This document shows, one piece after another, positions 18,061 through 18,753 of a DNA stretch of 18,753 nucleotides. This stretch comes from JANPEF01 sp046596055 (GTDB lineage Bacteria > Eisenbacteria > RBG-16-71-46 > DASYSL01). The notes under the pieces are model-generated. The model ran no database searches. It had not been told where the DNA came from and saw only the letters and a program-made list of their open reading frames with translations. How positions within the stretch are numbered: the first letter of the stretch is position 1; every line of letters begins with the position of its first letter. The position numbers and the translations under genes were made by a program. The stretch covers positions 1 to 18,753 of the forward strand of contig JBKJNH010000100.1 of assembly GCA_046596055.1 (NCBI GenBank). Reading direction: 5' to 3'.

Positions 18061-18753
18061 CTAGTCCGCGCGGACGATCTTGCCGTGCGAGACCAGGTCT
18101 CCGGCCTCGACGCGGTAGAAGTACATGCCCGAGGGCAGCTCACGCTTCGCGTCCCACGTGATCACGTGATCGCCCGCCTGCAGGTCCTTGTCCGCGACGA
18201 GGGCGACCTGGCGGCCGTTCGCGTCGTAGAGCTTGACCGAGACCCGCGCCTCGCGCGGCAGGGCGAAACGAATGGCGACCGCGCTGCGGAACGGATTCGG
18301 CGTGCCCCGCGAGAGGAACACGTTGCCCGCGGCGATCTCGTCGACGCCGGTCACGGCGCAGGAGTACAGCCCCGGACGCGTGAAGCCGGCGTTGCAGAGC
18401 GCGTTCCAGGTCGTCCCGTCGGTGATGCGGAGACCCTGCAGCTCGTGGTTCCACACGATCGAGTTGATGAACGTGGCGCCCGTGCCGCGGCGGAACTGGA
18501 TGCCGTTGCCGCCGCCGGGACCGCTACGACGATCACCGACGACGGTGAAGTTCGCGCATTCCGGGTTCGAGCGCGGCAGGAAGTCATTGCCGAACTCGTA
18601 GTTGTCACACTCGAGGCCCTTCTCGCCGAGCTGGCCGACTCCGCCCGACGTCGAGGGCGTGAGGTCCTGGCTGGTGCGGACGATGATGAACTGGGCCTTC
18701 CCGCGATAACCGACCTGCCAGTCGAAGCCGTCGTCGGTGCCGTCGGTGGCGAG
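18061..18753 (-). CDS. Secreted beta-helix surface protein with FlgD/T9SS-like C-terminal domain (partial)
   Basis: The frame enters from the right edge in phase and runs 230 codons to a stop at 18061; the 5' part lies outside. The first 130 residues have repeated strand-turn patterns with conserved phrases (DDGFDWQVGYRGKAQFIIV, YEFGNDFLPRSNPECANFTVVG, GIQFRRGTGATFINSIVWN). From memory, these recur in large secreted proteins of FCB bacteria predicted as right-handed beta-helices. The last 80 residues are a FlgD-like immunoglobulin/T9SS-type sorting domain: GTPNPFRSAVAIRFALP, VSVKLYDANGRQV, GDHVITWDAKRELPSGMYFYRVEAG. Such domains direct secretion or cell-surface anchoring. It lies 93 bases upstream of the TonB receptor, across a hairpin, and probably belongs to the same operon. 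Confidence 0.85.
   Translation of the reverse strand, partial: LATDGTDDGFDWQVGYRGKAQFIIVRTSQDLTPSTSGGVGQLGEKGLECDNYEFGNDFLPRSNPECANFTVVGDRRSGPGGGNGIQFRRGTGATFINSIVWNHELQGLRITDGTTWNALCNAGFTRPGLYSCAVTGVDEIAAGNVFLSRGTPNPFRSAVAIRFALPREARVSVKLYDANGRQVALVADKDLQAGDHVITWDAKRELPSGMYFYRVEAGDLVSHGKIVRAD

Overview
The window (18,753 bases, GC-rich, roughly two-thirds G+C by eye) looks chromosomal and comes from a diderm bacterium. It has a TonB-dependent receptor, an outer-membrane barrel protein, Flp-type pilins, sigma-54 machinery and a secreted protein ending in a FlgD-like/T9SS-like C-terminal domain. That C-terminal domain, together with a secreted propeller-like protein ending in SWGRIKATYRR, is reminiscent of FCB-group lineages such as Candidatus Eisenbacteria. 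This placement is inference. I see no rRNA, tRNA, CRISPR array, insertion sequence or phage gene.

Layout. (1) 1-2280: the 5' part of a putative zinc metallopeptidase leaves the left edge. Divergent from it is a tightly overlapping run: a drastically shortened Rossmann-fold protein, an SLC13/DASS anion symporter and a small CPXCG-type zinc protein with an acidic repeat. (2) 2315-4411, minus strand: a secreted propeller-like protein, a YceI periplasmic protein with its own terminator, and a small Cys-rich zinc-finger-like protein. (3) 4503-8363: a signalling block with an NtrC-type sigma-54 activator, a convergent histidine-kinase-like protein with eroded ATP-binding boxes, a lone receiver protein and a CHASE3 histidine kinase. 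(4) 8547-10243: four small envelope genes, most with strong Shine-Dalgarno sequences, preceded by a sigma-54-type -24/-12 promoter and a direct repeat, and closed by a strong terminator. (5) 10332-13064, minus: elongation factor P and an aconitase-superfamily protein with its swivel domain in front of the catalytic domain. (6) 13257-13910, minus: two Flp-type pilins, each with its own terminator. The downstream one (flp1, 13257-13427) has a very good sigma-54 promoter. (7) 13985-18753, minus: a likely operon of a beta-helix surface protein (cut by the window edge), a TonB-dependent receptor, a secreted protein translationally coupled to the receptor, and an OsmC-family protein.

The most interesting reading is that blocks 3, 4 and 6 are linked. 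A sigma-54 activator and other two-component proteins sit close to two independent -24/-12 promoters, one on an envelope cassette and one on an orphan pilin. The other points that stand out are the permuted aconitase, the internally deleted Rossmann protein and the beta-helix/TonB/secreted-protein operon.
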